Positions 44,200 to 53,600 of a stretch of 64,000 nt of DNA are shown piece by piece. Under the pieces are notes generated by a model. That model was given only the letters and a program-made list of their open reading frames with translations, made no database searches and was not told where the DNA came from. Numbering within the stretch: the stretch's first letter is position 1; each line of letters starts with the position of its first letter. The stretch is from NCBI RefSeq assembly GCF_012971725.1, contig NZ_CP048833.1, positions 2,170,001 to 2,234,000 of the forward strand. The letters run 5' to 3'. The stretch comes from Pseudomonas multiresinivorans. GTDB lineage: Bacteria > Pseudomonadota > Gammaproteobacteria > Pseudomonadales > Pseudomonadaceae. A program made the position numbers and the translations under genes.

Positions 44200-45558
44200 T
44201 TACATCACAGACAGCGGGTAGTCGACGATCAGACGGAACTCGTCAACATCGCCTTCGCCCTGGTCGGAGTTGCCGCGGTGCCAGGCTTGGCGGATACGGA
44301 AGGACAGGTCCTTCGCGGCGCCTTCCTGAATCACGTACTTGGCTTCCAGGTTGGTTTCGTGGTGTTTGCCATCTTCGCCGTACAGGCCATCGTAAGCGGT
44401 GCCAACAGCCTTGGTACCGTCGATGTCCTTACCGTTGATGTAGCGGCCCATGAAGGTCAGGCCGGGTACACCGTACTCTTTCATGTTCAGGTCGTAACGA
44501 GCCTGCCAGGATTTTTCGCCCGGGCCGTTGAAGTCGGAGTACTGAACGGAGTTGGCGAGGAAGATCGAGTCGCCGCCCTTGTTGTTGTCGCCGATACCGA
44601 TGTAGTCGAACGGGGTATCGCCATTCACTTTCTGGAAGGCCAGGGTGAAGGTATGCGCGCTCAGGGTGTAGGCGGCGGCCAGCGAGAAGGCGTTGTTGTT
44701 GATGTCGCCAGCTTTTGCCGAACCTTCGTCGCGGGTGTTGTAGTAGTTGAAGTCGAAGCCCAGGGACTGGTCGTCGGCGATCGGCAGGGTGTAGTTCAGG
44801 TTCGCGTAGTACTGGTTCCAGACGTCTTCCAGCTTGGCGCCGTACAGCGATGCGCTGAAGTTGTCGGAGAAGGCGTACTTGCCGCCAACGAAGTCTGCAG
44901 TGTTGCCGGTTACGCCAGCGTAGTTGGCCCAGATTTCACCGTCGTGGCTGGTGTCGTTCTGGCTGGTGCCGGAGTAGTAGTGGCCGCCCTCGACGTCCAG
45001 GCCGTCGATTTCGCTGCTCATGATGGCCAGGCCGCTAGCGGTCTGGGGCAGCAGACGGGTACCGCCAACGGCGAATACCGGTGCGGTCGGCTGCATGTCG
45101 CCGGCTTTCAGCTCGGTCTTGGATACGCGAACTTTGATCGCGCCGCCAGCTTTGCCGAAGGAATCCTGCGGGGTGCCGTCGTCGCTGATTGCCAAGTTCT
45201 CGGTACCGGTACGGCCGCGGCCGGAATCCAGTTTCAGGCCGAGGTAGCCGAAGGCGTCAACGCCGAAACCTACAGTGCCCTGGGTGAAGCCAGAGTTGTA
45301 GTTGGCCCAGAAGCCCTGGGTCCATTCTTCGCGGTAGCCGTTCTTGAAGCCACTGGCTTTGGAGGCATCGGCAACGTTACCGCCGCCATTGCGCTGATCG
45401 CGATTGAAGTAGTAGTTGCGAACCAGGAAGTTCAGGCTGCTGTCTTCGACAAAGCCTTTAGCGTCAGCCTGATTACCTACGAAGGGTTCGGCCATTGCCA
45501 GTTGTGTGCTGCCTGCAGAAACCGCCAGGGCGATGGCGCTCCACTTCATCACTTTCAT
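44200..45558 (-). CDS. oprD: Outer-membrane porin OprD
   Basis: A 452-residue 18-stranded porin. The signal peptide MKVMKWSAIALAVSAGSTQL and mature texts such as GFTQGTVGFGVDAFGYLGLK, DQSLGFDFNYYNT, SVQYSDFNGPGEKSWQARYD and GEDGKHHETNLEAKYV are almost those of P. aeruginosa OprD, the basic-amino-acid and imipenem channel. The C-terminal FRLIVDYPLSVM ends in a hydrophobic residue, not the usual Phe, like OprD. The ATG at 45558 follows AGGAG. Neighbours are the same as in P. aeruginosa. Confidence 0.95.
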   Translation of the reverse strand: MKVMKWSAIALAVSAGSTQLAMAEPFVGNQADAKGFVEDSSLNFLVRNYYFNRDQRNGGGNVADASKASGFKNGYREEWTQGFWANYNSGFTQGTVGFGVDAFGYLGLKLDSGRGRTGTENLAISDDGTPQDSFGKAGGAIKVRVSKTELKAGDMQPTAPVFAVGGTRLLPQTASGLAIMSSEIDGLDVEGGHYYSGTSQNDTSHDGEIWANYAGVTGNTADFVGGKYAFSDNFSASLYGAKLEDVWNQYYANLNYTLPIADDQSLGFDFNYYNTRDEGSAKAGDINNNAFSLAAAYTLSAHTFTLAFQKVNGDTPFDYIGIGDNNKGGDSIFLANSVQYSDFNGPGEKSWQARYDLNMKEYGVPGLTFMGRYINGKDIDGTKAVGTAYDGLYGEDGKHHETNLEAKYVIQEGAAKDLSFRIRQAWHRGNSDQGEGDVDEFRLIVDYPLSVM

Positions 45559-46269
45559 TGTGATTGCTCCTTTGGTTTTGAAATTATCTGCCATCACAGT
45601 GCCGCGGTGACGGCTCATTCTTTTTGTCGGCGCTAACTTATAGCACGCGTGTTCAGTTGGCGATAGTTGCCCAAATAAACACACGGAAACGTTACGGGAC
45701 TGTCGCAAAGCTGCATGAAGCATGTCGCATTCAAGCAGTTCCGATGTTGCAAAAAGAGGTTGTCCCCCCATTGCTCCAATGTTGCTTCAGTCTTGTGGTT
45801 TTACTCTCCCTCAACCACTTCATGGTTTCTCACGCTTCCGCGTCCACTTTCTGAAAGAGGTGGCCGTCGGAGCGATGTCCTTGCCTCTAGCAACAACCGT
45901 GCACAAATGCCCGGAGCTGCTTTCACAGTGCCCGTCTTGCGACGTGTTGGCGCATTTCACGGCTTCTGTTGGGGATTTGCAACATGGAAGCGCGCCGATG
46001 TCGTTTTCCGACATCCCGCAGATCCCACTGTTTAAACGATTTTTCAGCGCTGATGGGCGGGATTGCCGTGTGGTTTCCTGCACGCGCCTGTTGTCGGGAT
46101 ATGCCAATTCGCGTCATGCCCAATCCTGGGGCGAGGTGCCGGGCGGCGTGCTCCGGGATGGGGCTGCGCCTGAACATGTTCGCCGCCACGGCTCTCTAGT
46201 ATTCTTCGCGCCCTTCGGCTCCCTCGCGGAGCTAGGCTTAAACAAGGCTCGTCGAGCAGGAGAAGTCTT
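45559..46269. other. 711-bp gene-free region between oprD and the HIT gene
   Basis: No open frame here looks coding. The oprD leader and promoter must lie in it; TATAAG on the minus strand (45637-45642) is a possible -10. Two TGTCGC words in the same orientation, 22 bases apart (45701-45706 and 45723-45728), resemble half-sites of the Pseudomonas ArgR consensus (TGTCGC-N8-AA), and ArgR is known to activate oprD in P. aeruginosa. The remaining about 500 bp up to the HIT gene hold nothing I can name. Confidence 0.5.
45701..45728. promoter_or_regulatory. Possible ArgR-type direct repeat upstream of oprD
   Basis: TGTCGC at 45701 and again at 45723, a spacing of 22 bases (about two helical turns). 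The AA expected eight bases after each TGTCGC is only approximate (AT and AG here). Confidence 0.35.
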
Positions 46270-46695
46270 ATGTTCGCCCTGGATTCCCGTCTCCAGCAGG
46301 ACACCGTTGCACTGGGGGATTTCCCACTGAGCAGCCTGCTGCTGATGAATGACTCGCAGTACCCCTGGTTCATCCTGGTGCCGCGCCGAGAGGATGTCAG
46401 CGAAATCTTCCAGTTGGACATCGCTGACCAGCAACAGCTGTGGCACGAGGCGACCCAACTGGCCGAAGTGCTCAAGGACACTTTCGATGCGGACAAGATG
46501 AACGTCGCCAACCTGGGCAATGTCGTCAGTCAGCTGCACGTGCACGTCATCGTGCGCAAGACGAGCGATGCCGCCTGGCCGGGCCCGGTTTGGGGCAAGC
46601 ACCCGGCCGCGCCCTATAAAGAAGAAGAGCTGGCTCGCATACGCGAGAAGCTGCGCATGGTGTTGGGCGATGGTTTTCGCTTCAGTCAGGAGTAA
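46270..46695 (+). CDS. HIT domain-containing protein
   Basis: A 141-residue histidine-triad hydrolase. The motif reads SQLHVHVIVR, a QxHxHx form of the HIT signature, which suggests a nucleotidyl transferase/hydrolase variant acting on dinucleotides or nucleoside phosphoramidates. LGNVVSQLHVH and the WPGPVWG stretch are typical of this Pseudomonas group. GGAG precedes the ATG. slyX follows three bases after its stop. Confidence 0.88.
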   Translation: MFALDSRLQQDTVALGDFPLSSLLLMNDSQYPWFILVPRREDVSEIFQLDIADQQQLWHEATQLAEVLKDTFDADKMNVANLGNVVSQLHVHVIVRKTSDAAWPGPVWGKHPAAPYKEEELARIREKLRMVLGDGFRFSQE

Positions 46696-46698
46696 GTG

Positions 46699-46905
46699 AT
46701 GGATCTGGAAAAACGGATGGCCGATCTGGAAAGCCGGCTGGCCTTCCAGGATGACGCGCTGCAGACAATGAGCGATGTGGTTTACGAGCAGGAACGGGTG
46801 ATTGAGCGCCTGCGCCTGCAGATGCAGGCTTTGCTCAAGCGCCTGGAAGACCTGCAGGGGCAGGTGGGTGTTTCGGAAGATGAGGCGCCTCCTCCCCATT
46901 ACTGA
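46699..46905 (+). CDS. slyX: SlyX family protein
   Basis: A 68-residue coiled-coil protein: MDLEKRMADLESRLAFQDDA, then heptads through LRLQMQALLKRLEDL, ending APPPHY, the usual SlyX tail. Function is unknown. The ATG at 46699 is used; a GTG precedes it. It is the last core gene before the accessory island. Confidence 0.93.
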   Translation: MDLEKRMADLESRLAFQDDALQTMSDVVYEQERVIERLRLQMQALLKRLEDLQGQVGVSEDEAPPPHY

Positions 46906-47154
46906 GTCGCAAGCGCCGGTATCCCAAGGCCGCCCTGGTATGCGCGAAGCCGTCTTCCGGCAGTTGTTGCGCATGCCTGAACTGTGACAATAGGGCGCAC
47001 AGGCAATTGCTACTTGTGCGCAATGTCTCCCAGAAAATGGGAAACAACCTACATTTCATCGGGATAATGGCCTAAGGGCATCATGTATCAAATATGATCC
47101 AATCCGTCTTTTGGGATGGACTGGCCGCTCGGCCAGAAGACAGGGATCGTAAGG
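46906..47154. other. Left edge of the accessory island and leader of the TpsB gene
   Basis: Three inverted repeats stand in a row: GCGCACA / TGTGCGC (46995-47021), TCCCA-gaaaa-TGGGA (47029-47042) and CTGGCC-gctc-GGCCAG (47121-47136). The second half is more A/T-rich than the core genes. No open frame looks coding. A promoter for the island operon is expected here; I cannot fix its -35 and -10. Confidence 0.5.
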
Positions 47155-48855
47155 ATGCGTGTTCTCTACCGTGGCTGGATGCCGGTCCTGGCATTCTGCT
47201 GTGCTTCGGCAAGCTTTGCTGCACCACTGCCCACACCGGGTGACAACGACCTCCAGCGCCAGCGCCAGGAACAACTGCTGCGTGAGCAGCAGAAGCGCCT
47301 GGAGGAGCTCCAGCAGCTCCCTGGCAAGGCGCCCAGCGAGGCGCCGCCGACCGCGGCGCCGGACACCCGTTGCTTCACCATCCGCAGCATTACCCTCGAA
47401 GGTGCCGAGCACCTCGACGCGCGCTCGCGTGAAGCGCTGCTGGCTCCCTATCGCGACCAATGCCTGGGCGTGAACCAGCTCAATGAGCTGCTCAAGGGCA
47501 TCACCGACCATTACCTTTCCCGAGGTTTCGTCACCACCCGCGCTTACTTGCCGCAGCAGGACCTTTCCAGCGGCGAGCTGAAGGTCATCGTGGTCGAGGG
47601 GCGCTTCGAAGGTTTCGACCAGTCGGAGCTGGCCAGCGATCGCGAGCTGGCCATGACCTTTCCCGGCGCCACCGGCGACGTCCTGAACCTGCGCGAGCTG
47701 GAGCAACTGGTCGACCAGATCAACCGCCTGCCCTCGCGTCAGGCGCAGATGGAGCTGGTACCGGGCCAGGAAGTGGGCGGCAGCCGGGTGCAGCTCAAGG
47801 GCGAGCGCAGCAAGCCCTGGCGCGTCTCCGCCAGCCGCGACAACAACGGCGACTCGACCTCCGGCGAACAGCAGGCCGGCGTCGGCCTGGACTGGGACAG
47901 CCCGCTGGGCCTGGCCGACCAGTTCGGCCTGCGCTACGGCGAGGACGTGGTCAGCGACCACTGGAAGCACTCCGACAACCAGAGCCTGTGGTACAGCGTC
48001 CCCTACGGCTGGTGGACCTTCAACTACAGCTACAGCCGCAACTATTACCGCACCCGCAACGAAGACGCCGGCTTCGCCTTCAAGTACGACGGCGACAACG
48101 AGACCCACCAACTGGGCGCCGAGCGCGTGCTGTATCGCGACGACGTGAGCAAGACCGGAGTGAACTTCGGCCTCAGCCACCAGCGCACGCGCAACTACAT
48201 CGATGACACCCTGCTCGACGTCTCCAGCACCCATCTCAGCGAATTCAGCCTCGGCTTCAACCATGGCCGGCGTATCGGCAGCGCCTTCGTCAACGCCGAC
48301 ATCGGCTGGCAGCGTGGTATCGGCGCCTTCGGCGCGCAGGACGATGACCATGATGCGCCCCACGGCAACCCCACCGCCCGCTACAACAAATACAGCCTGA
48401 CCCTGAGCTACCTGCAGCCGTTCACGCTTTGGGACCAAGCCTTCAGTTTCGAAAGCCTCACCACCGGTCAGCGCAGCGAAGACCCCCTCTACAGCCCCCA
48501 GCGCATCAGCCTGGGCGGGCTCAGCTCGGTCCGCGGGTTCAAGGACCAGACCCTCTCCGGCGACTCCGGCTACTACTGGCGCAACCAACTGCGCTGGCGC
48601 CGCGCCGTGACCTGGGAGCCGCTATTGCCCTGGGTGCAGGAGTACGGCGTGGCCTACGCCTATGACTTCGGCGCCATTCGCCACGACCGGTACAACACCG
48701 GCGTCAGCGGGCGCATGAGCGGTCATGGTGTGGAGTTCAGCGCGCGCGGGCAGTACGCCGCCGCCTCCGTCACCCTGGCGCGCTCGCTGGAGCGCCCCGA
48801 CCTCATCGAACGACGCGAACATCCGGTTTATTTCCGCGTCGACCTCTTCTTCTGA
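47155..48855 (+). CDS. Two-partner secretion outer-membrane transporter (TpsB/CdiB/FhaC-like)
   Basis: A 566-residue Omp85-superfamily protein that exports its TpsA partner across the outer membrane. After a signal peptide (LAFCCASASFAA) there is a Gln/Arg-rich helix (DLQRQRQEQLLREQQKRLEE), then two POTRA domains (CFTIRSITLEGAEHL; GFVTTRAYLPQQDLSSGELK). A 16-strand barrel follows, with the conserved loop-6 motif in LGGLSSVRGFKDQTLSGDSG. It ends in VYFRVDLFF, a proper outer-membrane C-terminal signature. The ATG at 47155 is chosen because it starts the signal peptide. First gene of the island operon. Confidence 0.93.
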   Translation: MRVLYRGWMPVLAFCCASASFAAPLPTPGDNDLQRQRQEQLLREQQKRLEELQQLPGKAPSEAPPTAAPDTRCFTIRSITLEGAEHLDARSREALLAPYRDQCLGVNQLNELLKGITDHYLSRGFVTTRAYLPQQDLSSGELKVIVVEGRFEGFDQSELASDRELAMTFPGATGDVLNLRELEQLVDQINRLPSRQAQMELVPGQEVGGSRVQLKGERSKPWRVSASRDNNGDSTSGEQQAGVGLDWDSPLGLADQFGLRYGEDVVSDHWKHSDNQSLWYSVPYGWWTFNYSYSRNYYRTRNEDAGFAFKYDGDNETHQLGAERVLYRDDVSKTGVNFGLSHQRTRNYIDDTLLDVSSTHLSEFSLGFNHGRRIGSAFVNADIGWQRGIGAFGAQDDDHDAPHGNPTARYNKYSLTLSYLQPFTLWDQAFSFESLTTGQRSEDPLYSPQRISLGGLSSVRGFKDQTLSGDSGYYWRNQLRWRRAVTWEPLLPWVQEYGVAYAYDFGAIRHDRYNTGVSGRMSGHGVEFSARGQYAAASVTLARSLERPDLIERREHPVYFRVDLFF

Positions 48856-48871
48856 CATTTGGGAGCTATGC

Positions 48872-49558
48872 ATGCACGCAGTATCAAGATCAGTTTTGGC
48901 AGCAGCGATTTCCGTCGTAGCTCTGGTCGGCCTGGCCGGATGCGCCACTGAAACTTCCACGGCGCTTCCAGTGGCACAGGTACAGAGTGCCAACCAACCG
49001 TACGCGGGGATACGCACGCCAATTGCCGTGGGCAAGTTCGACAACCGCTCCAGTTACATGCGCGGAATCTTTTCGGATGGCGTTGACCGACTCGGCGGAC
49101 AGGCCAAGACCATTCTCATCACGCACCTTCAGCAGACCAATCGTTTCACTGTGCTCGACCGCGACAACATGGGCGAAATCCAGCAGGAGGCGGCGATCAA
49201 GGGCAAGGCGCAAAGCCTGAAAGGCGCGGATTTTGTGGTAACGGGCGATGTCACCGAGTTTGGCCGCAAGGAAGTCGGCGATCGGCAACTGTTCGGAATT
49301 CTCGGGCGCGGCAAGTCGCAGGTGGCCTATGCCAAGGTCGCGCTGAACATAGTCAACATCAGCACTTCCGAGGTCGTGTATTCAAGCCAGGGCGCAGGTG
49401 AGTACGCCTTGTCAAACCGCGAAATCATCGGCTTTGGCGGTACCGCAAGTTACGACTCCACCCTCAATGGGAAGGTCCTGGACCTGGCCATGCGAGAGGC
49501 GGTGAACAAGCTCGTCAGTGCAGTCGATACCGGGGCGTGGAAGCCCCAGATTCAGTAA
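48872..49558 (+). CDS. CsgG/HfaB-like lipoprotein
   Basis: A 228-residue lipoprotein with lipobox VGLAGC. The mature text has VGKFDNRSSYMRG, LITHLQQTNRFTVLDRDNM, EAAIKGKAQSLKGADFVVTG and VALNIVNISTSEVVYSSQG, the usual outline of the CsgG superfamily, whose best-known member forms the curli secretion channel in the outer membrane. Smaller CsgG-like proteins of this type are not proven to form channels. GGGAG precedes the ATG. It starts 16 bases after the TpsB stop. Confidence 0.85.
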   Translation: MHAVSRSVLAAAISVVALVGLAGCATETSTALPVAQVQSANQPYAGIRTPIAVGKFDNRSSYMRGIFSDGVDRLGGQAKTILITHLQQTNRFTVLDRDNMGEIQQEAAIKGKAQSLKGADFVVTGDVTEFGRKEVGDRQLFGILGRGKSQVAYAKVALNIVNISTSEVVYSSQGAGEYALSNREIIGFGGTASYDSTLNGKVLDLAMREAVNKLVSAVDTGAWKPQIQ

Positions 49559-49572
49559 GAGCCGGAGTCGAT

Positions 49573-49935
49573 ATGACCATTCCAACCCCGTTGCGCCCTT
49601 CCTTGGCGGTGCTGGCATTGCTGTTCCTGGCAGGATGCGCCCAGCAAAAGACGCTTTACCAGTGGGAAGGCTATCAGCCGCAGGTTTACCAGTACTTCAA
49701 GGGGGAGTCCAAAGAGGCTCAGGTTCAGGAGCTGGAGGCGGATCTGGAGAAGATCAAGGCCAAGAATGGCGTGGTGCCGCCGGGCTATCACGCCCAGTTG
49801 GGCCTGCTGTATTCCAGCCTGGGCAAGGACGACCAGATGATCCAGCAATTCCAGACCGAGAAGGCGCTGTTCCCCGAGTCCGCAACCTATATGGACTTCC
49901 TCATGAAGAACGCCGGCAAGGCAGGTGCGCAATGA
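49573..49935 (+). CDS. DUF4810 lipoprotein
   Basis: A 120-residue protein with lipobox LLFLAGC. The start of the mature part, AQQKTLYQWEGYQPQVYQYF, is typical of DUF4810, and a tetratricopeptide-like helix pair (YHAQLGLLYSSLGKDDQMIQ, FQTEKALFPESATYMDF) follows. Function unknown; the family is habitually encoded between CsgG-like and DUF799 genes, as here. It begins 14 bases after the CsgG-like stop and overlaps the next gene by four bases. Confidence 0.85.
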   Translation: MTIPTPLRPSLAVLALLFLAGCAQQKTLYQWEGYQPQVYQYFKGESKEAQVQELEADLEKIKAKNGVVPPGYHAQLGLLYSSLGKDDQMIQQFQTEKALFPESATYMDFLMKNAGKAGAQ

Positions 49936-50594
49936 CCAAACGACTTAGCCAGTTTCTCGGCAGCCTCCTGTTGATAGGTCTATGTGCCGGATGTGCGCCG
50001 ACAAAGTCCGTGGACTACTCGGCGTTCAAGCAAAGCCGCCCACGCTCGATTGTTGTACTGCCGCCCCTGAACGAGTCGCCGGACGTGAAAGCGACCTACG
50101 GCATGCTTGCGCAAGTGACGTATCCACTGGCCGAGGCCGGTTACTACGTGTTGCCGGTGGCGTTGGTGGACGAGACTTTCCGGCAGAACGGCGTCGACGC
50201 TCCGGGAGATATCCATCAGATCCCGGTAACCAAGTTGCACGAGATATTCGGTGCTGATGCGGCGCTGTACATCACCGTTACGGCTTATGGCACCAGCTAC
50301 ATGGTGATCAGCAGCGCAACGATCGTGACGGCCTCCGCCAAGCTGGTGGACCTGAAGTCCGGTGCCACCCTCTGGACGGGGACAGCCAGTGCCTCCAGCG
50401 AAGAAGGTGGGAACAACGGCGGCGGTGGCCTGGTAGGTGCGCTGGTGACCGCGGCTGTAAAGCAAATCATCAGTAGCTCCGTGGACGATGCGGGGTATCC
50501 GATTGCGGGCATCACCGGGCAGCGCCTGCTTTCGGCGGGGCAACCGACTGGCCTGCTATATGGTCCCCGCTCGCCGAAGTACGGAACCGACTAG
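49932..50594 (+). CDS. DUF799 lipoprotein (GNA1162-like)
   Basis: A 220-residue protein with lipobox GLCAGC. SIVVLPPLNESPDVKATYGM, ALYITVTAYGTSYMVISSAT and AKLVDLKSGATLWTGTASAS match the DUF799/GNA1162 family known from Neisseria as a surface lipoprotein. Its fold is related to CsgG- and TolB-N-like domains, so it could partner the CsgG-like protein. Its ATG overlaps the DUF4810 stop (ATGA). The giant exoprotein gene follows 91 bases later. Confidence 0.85.
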   Translation: MTKRLSQFLGSLLLIGLCAGCAPTKSVDYSAFKQSRPRSIVVLPPLNESPDVKATYGMLAQVTYPLAEAGYYVLPVALVDETFRQNGVDAPGDIHQIPVTKLHEIFGADAALYITVTAYGTSYMVISSATIVTASAKLVDLKSGATLWTGTASASSEEGGNNGGGGLVGALVTAAVKQIISSSVDDAGYPIAGITGQRLLSAGQPTGLLYGPRSPKYGTD

Positions 50595-50685
50595 TGCAAC
50601 CCGTCTGAGGGCGAGGGGCAGGGTCGTGCTCGTTCTCAGATCGGTTGTTCGCTCCCTGATCCGCAGTACGGAATGAGAGATTGAT

Positions 50686-53600
50686 ATGGACATCCGCCAC
50701 CCGTTGTACCAGGCCATTGCCAGCGTCCTCGCCGGCATCCTGATCCTCAATCCCATCGTCGCGGCGGCCGCCGAGCTGGCGGTGGATGCGGCGGCGGGGA
50801 GCAATACCCACCTGGGTGCAGCGGGCAACGGCGTGCCGGTGGTGAACATCGCCACGCCCAACGGCGCGGGGCTCTCGCACAATAAATTCACCGACTACAA
50901 CGTCGGGCAGAACGGCCTGATCCTCAACAACGCTACCGGTAAGACCCAGGCAACCCAGCTGGGTGGAATCATCGTCGGCAACCCGAACCTCAAGGGCGGC
51001 GCAGCGCAGAAGATCCTCAACGAAGTCACCGGGGCCAATTCCTCGCAATTGCGCGGCTACACCGAAGTGGCCGGCCAGTCCGCCCACGTCATCGTCGCCA
51101 ACCCCCACGGCATCACATGCAACGGCTGCGGTTTCATCAATACCCCGCGCGCCACGCTGACCACCGGCAAGCCGTTGATGGATGGCGAGCGCCTGCGCGG
51201 CTATGACGTAGACGGCGGTGAGATCGCCATCGAAGGCGCCGGCCTGAACGCCAGCAACCTCGACCAGTTCGAACTGATCACCCGCAGCGCCAAGCTCAAC
51301 GCCGACCTTTATGCCAAGCAGCTCGCGGTGGTGACCGGGCGCAACCAGGTGGACGCCGAAACCCTGGCCGCCACCGCCAAGGCCGACGACGGCAGCGCCA
51401 AGCCGCAGCTGGCCATCGACAGCTCCGCGCTGGGCGGCATGTACGCCGGCGCCATCCGCCTGGTGGGCACCGAGCAGGGCGTGGGTGTGAAGCTGGCGGG
51501 AAACATGGCCGCCAGCGGTGGCGATATACAAATCGATGCCAATGGTCAGCTGTCTCTTGCGCAGACCAGTGCTGCCGGCAGCCTGCGCGCCAAGGCCAGT
51601 GACATCGCTCTCAACGGCCAGACATATGCGGCCGGCGTCGCCGAGTTGAGCGCGACCGGCCAACTGAGCAACAGCCAGAGCCTGGCTGCCGGCCAGCGCG
51701 TGGCATTGAGCGCTGCGCAGGTCAGCAACAGTGGCATCGTCGAAGCCGGGGTCAACCCGGATAACAGCCGCAACGCCCAGGGCGACGTGGCGATCACTGC
51801 GCAGAGCCTGCGCAACAGCGGCAGCGTGGTGGCCAGCCGCAACCTCGAAGCCAATGCCAGCGGCACGCTGGACAACCAGGGTGGGGCGCTCAAGGGCGCT
51901 GACACCCGCGTCACCGCTGCCACCCTGGACAACCGCCAGGGCCGCCTGCTCGCCGGGAATCAACTGACGCTTAGCGCTGCGAGCCTGGACAACCGCAACG
52001 GCCAGGCCGTCGCCAACCGCCTGCAAGTCAGCGGTGGCGCGCTGGACAACCGCCTCGGCCTGTTCTCCGCCGAACAAGCGCTGGACTTCACCCTCGACAA
52101 CCTCGACAACAGCGGCAAGGGCAACCTCGTCAGCAATGGCACCCTGCAAGCCCGCGTTCAGCAGAAGCTCGACAACCAGGCCGACGGCCTGCTTTCGGCC
52201 AAGGGCGCACTCGGCGTGCATGCCGGTACCCTCGACAACCGGGGAGGACTGGTGGTCGGCGATGCCGGGGTGACCTTTTCCGGCGCCAGCCTGAACAACA
52301 GCGCGCTGGGCGTGATCAGCAGCCTGGGCGAGCTGAAACTCGACATCGGCCAGCTGGACAACAGCCAGGGCGGCGCCCTCGACAGCGGCGCGGCGCTGTA
52401 TCTGACCGCCGGCCAGGTGGACAACGATAAAGGCAGCGTCAGCGCCAAGGGCGACCTGCAGGCCAAGGCCGACCGCTTCAGCCAGCAGGGCGGCGAGCTG
52501 CTCGCTCAGGGCGCGCTGAACCTCGAAGCCGGGCAGCTCGACAACCGTAACGGCGGCCTCATCGCCGCCAACAACGGTGTGACCCTCAAGGGCACCGACC
52601 TGCTCAACCAGGGCGGCGAAATCTCCAGCCGCGCCAAGGTCGACGTACAGGCCGCTAGCCTGGAAAACGGAGCCGGCAAGGTCATCGGCGACGCCGGCCT
52701 CAACCTGCAGGTGCAACGCATCGCCAACCGCGCCGGCACCCTGGCCGGTCGCGACGGCCTGACTGTCACCGGGCAGAGTCTGGACAACCAGGGCGGCCTG
52801 CTCAACAGCCAGAAGAATCTCTGGCTGCAACTGGCCGGCGCGCTCGATAACAGCGGCAACGGCGCGCTGCTCAGCCAAGGCACCTTGACCCTCAACGCCG
52901 GCAGCCTCGACAACCGCGCCGGCACTGTCTCCAGCGCTGGCCAACTGTTCTCGCGCCTGGCCGGCGCCCTGAACAACCAGGGTGGCAAGCTGCTCAGCGA
53001 CGCGACTATCGACCTCGCCGGTGCAGACCTGAACAACGCCGGCGGCATCCTCAGCGCGGCGGGCGACATCAGCCTTCAAGGCACCAGGCTCGACAACAGC
53101 CAGAAGGGCCGCATCGTCACCGACGCCGCTATCCACCTCGCCACCGCCCAATTGGACAACAGCCAGGGCGGCAGCCTGTCCGCCCGTGGCGTCATCGACG
53201 GTCGCGTGACTGGCCTCGACCAGCACGGCGGCGGCCAACTGATCGGCCAGGCCGGTATCGACCTCGACCTGCAAGGCGGCGCCCTGAACAACGCTGGCGG
53301 CCTGCTCGGCAGCCCCGGCCAACTGGTCCTGCGCAACGTCGCCAGCCTCGATAACCGGGGCGGCGAAATCTCCAGCGACCGCGCCTTCGCACTCACTACC
53401 GGCACGCTGCTCAACCAGGGTGGCAAGGTTCTCTCCTCTGATCGCCTGACTCTCACCACGGGCGCGCTCAACAACAGCGGCGCCGGCGTGCTGTCTGGCA
53501 ACAACGGCCTTACCGTCAACGCCGCCAGCCTCGACAACAGCCAGGGCGGCACCCTCGCCAGCCGTAGCGACCTGCTGCTGCGTAGCCAGGGCGCGCTGGA

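Noticed and set aside
45722..46330. 202-codon frame upstream of and overlapping the HIT gene
   Set aside because: Cysteine- and serine-rich nonsense-like text, poor codon use and overlap with a well-supported gene.
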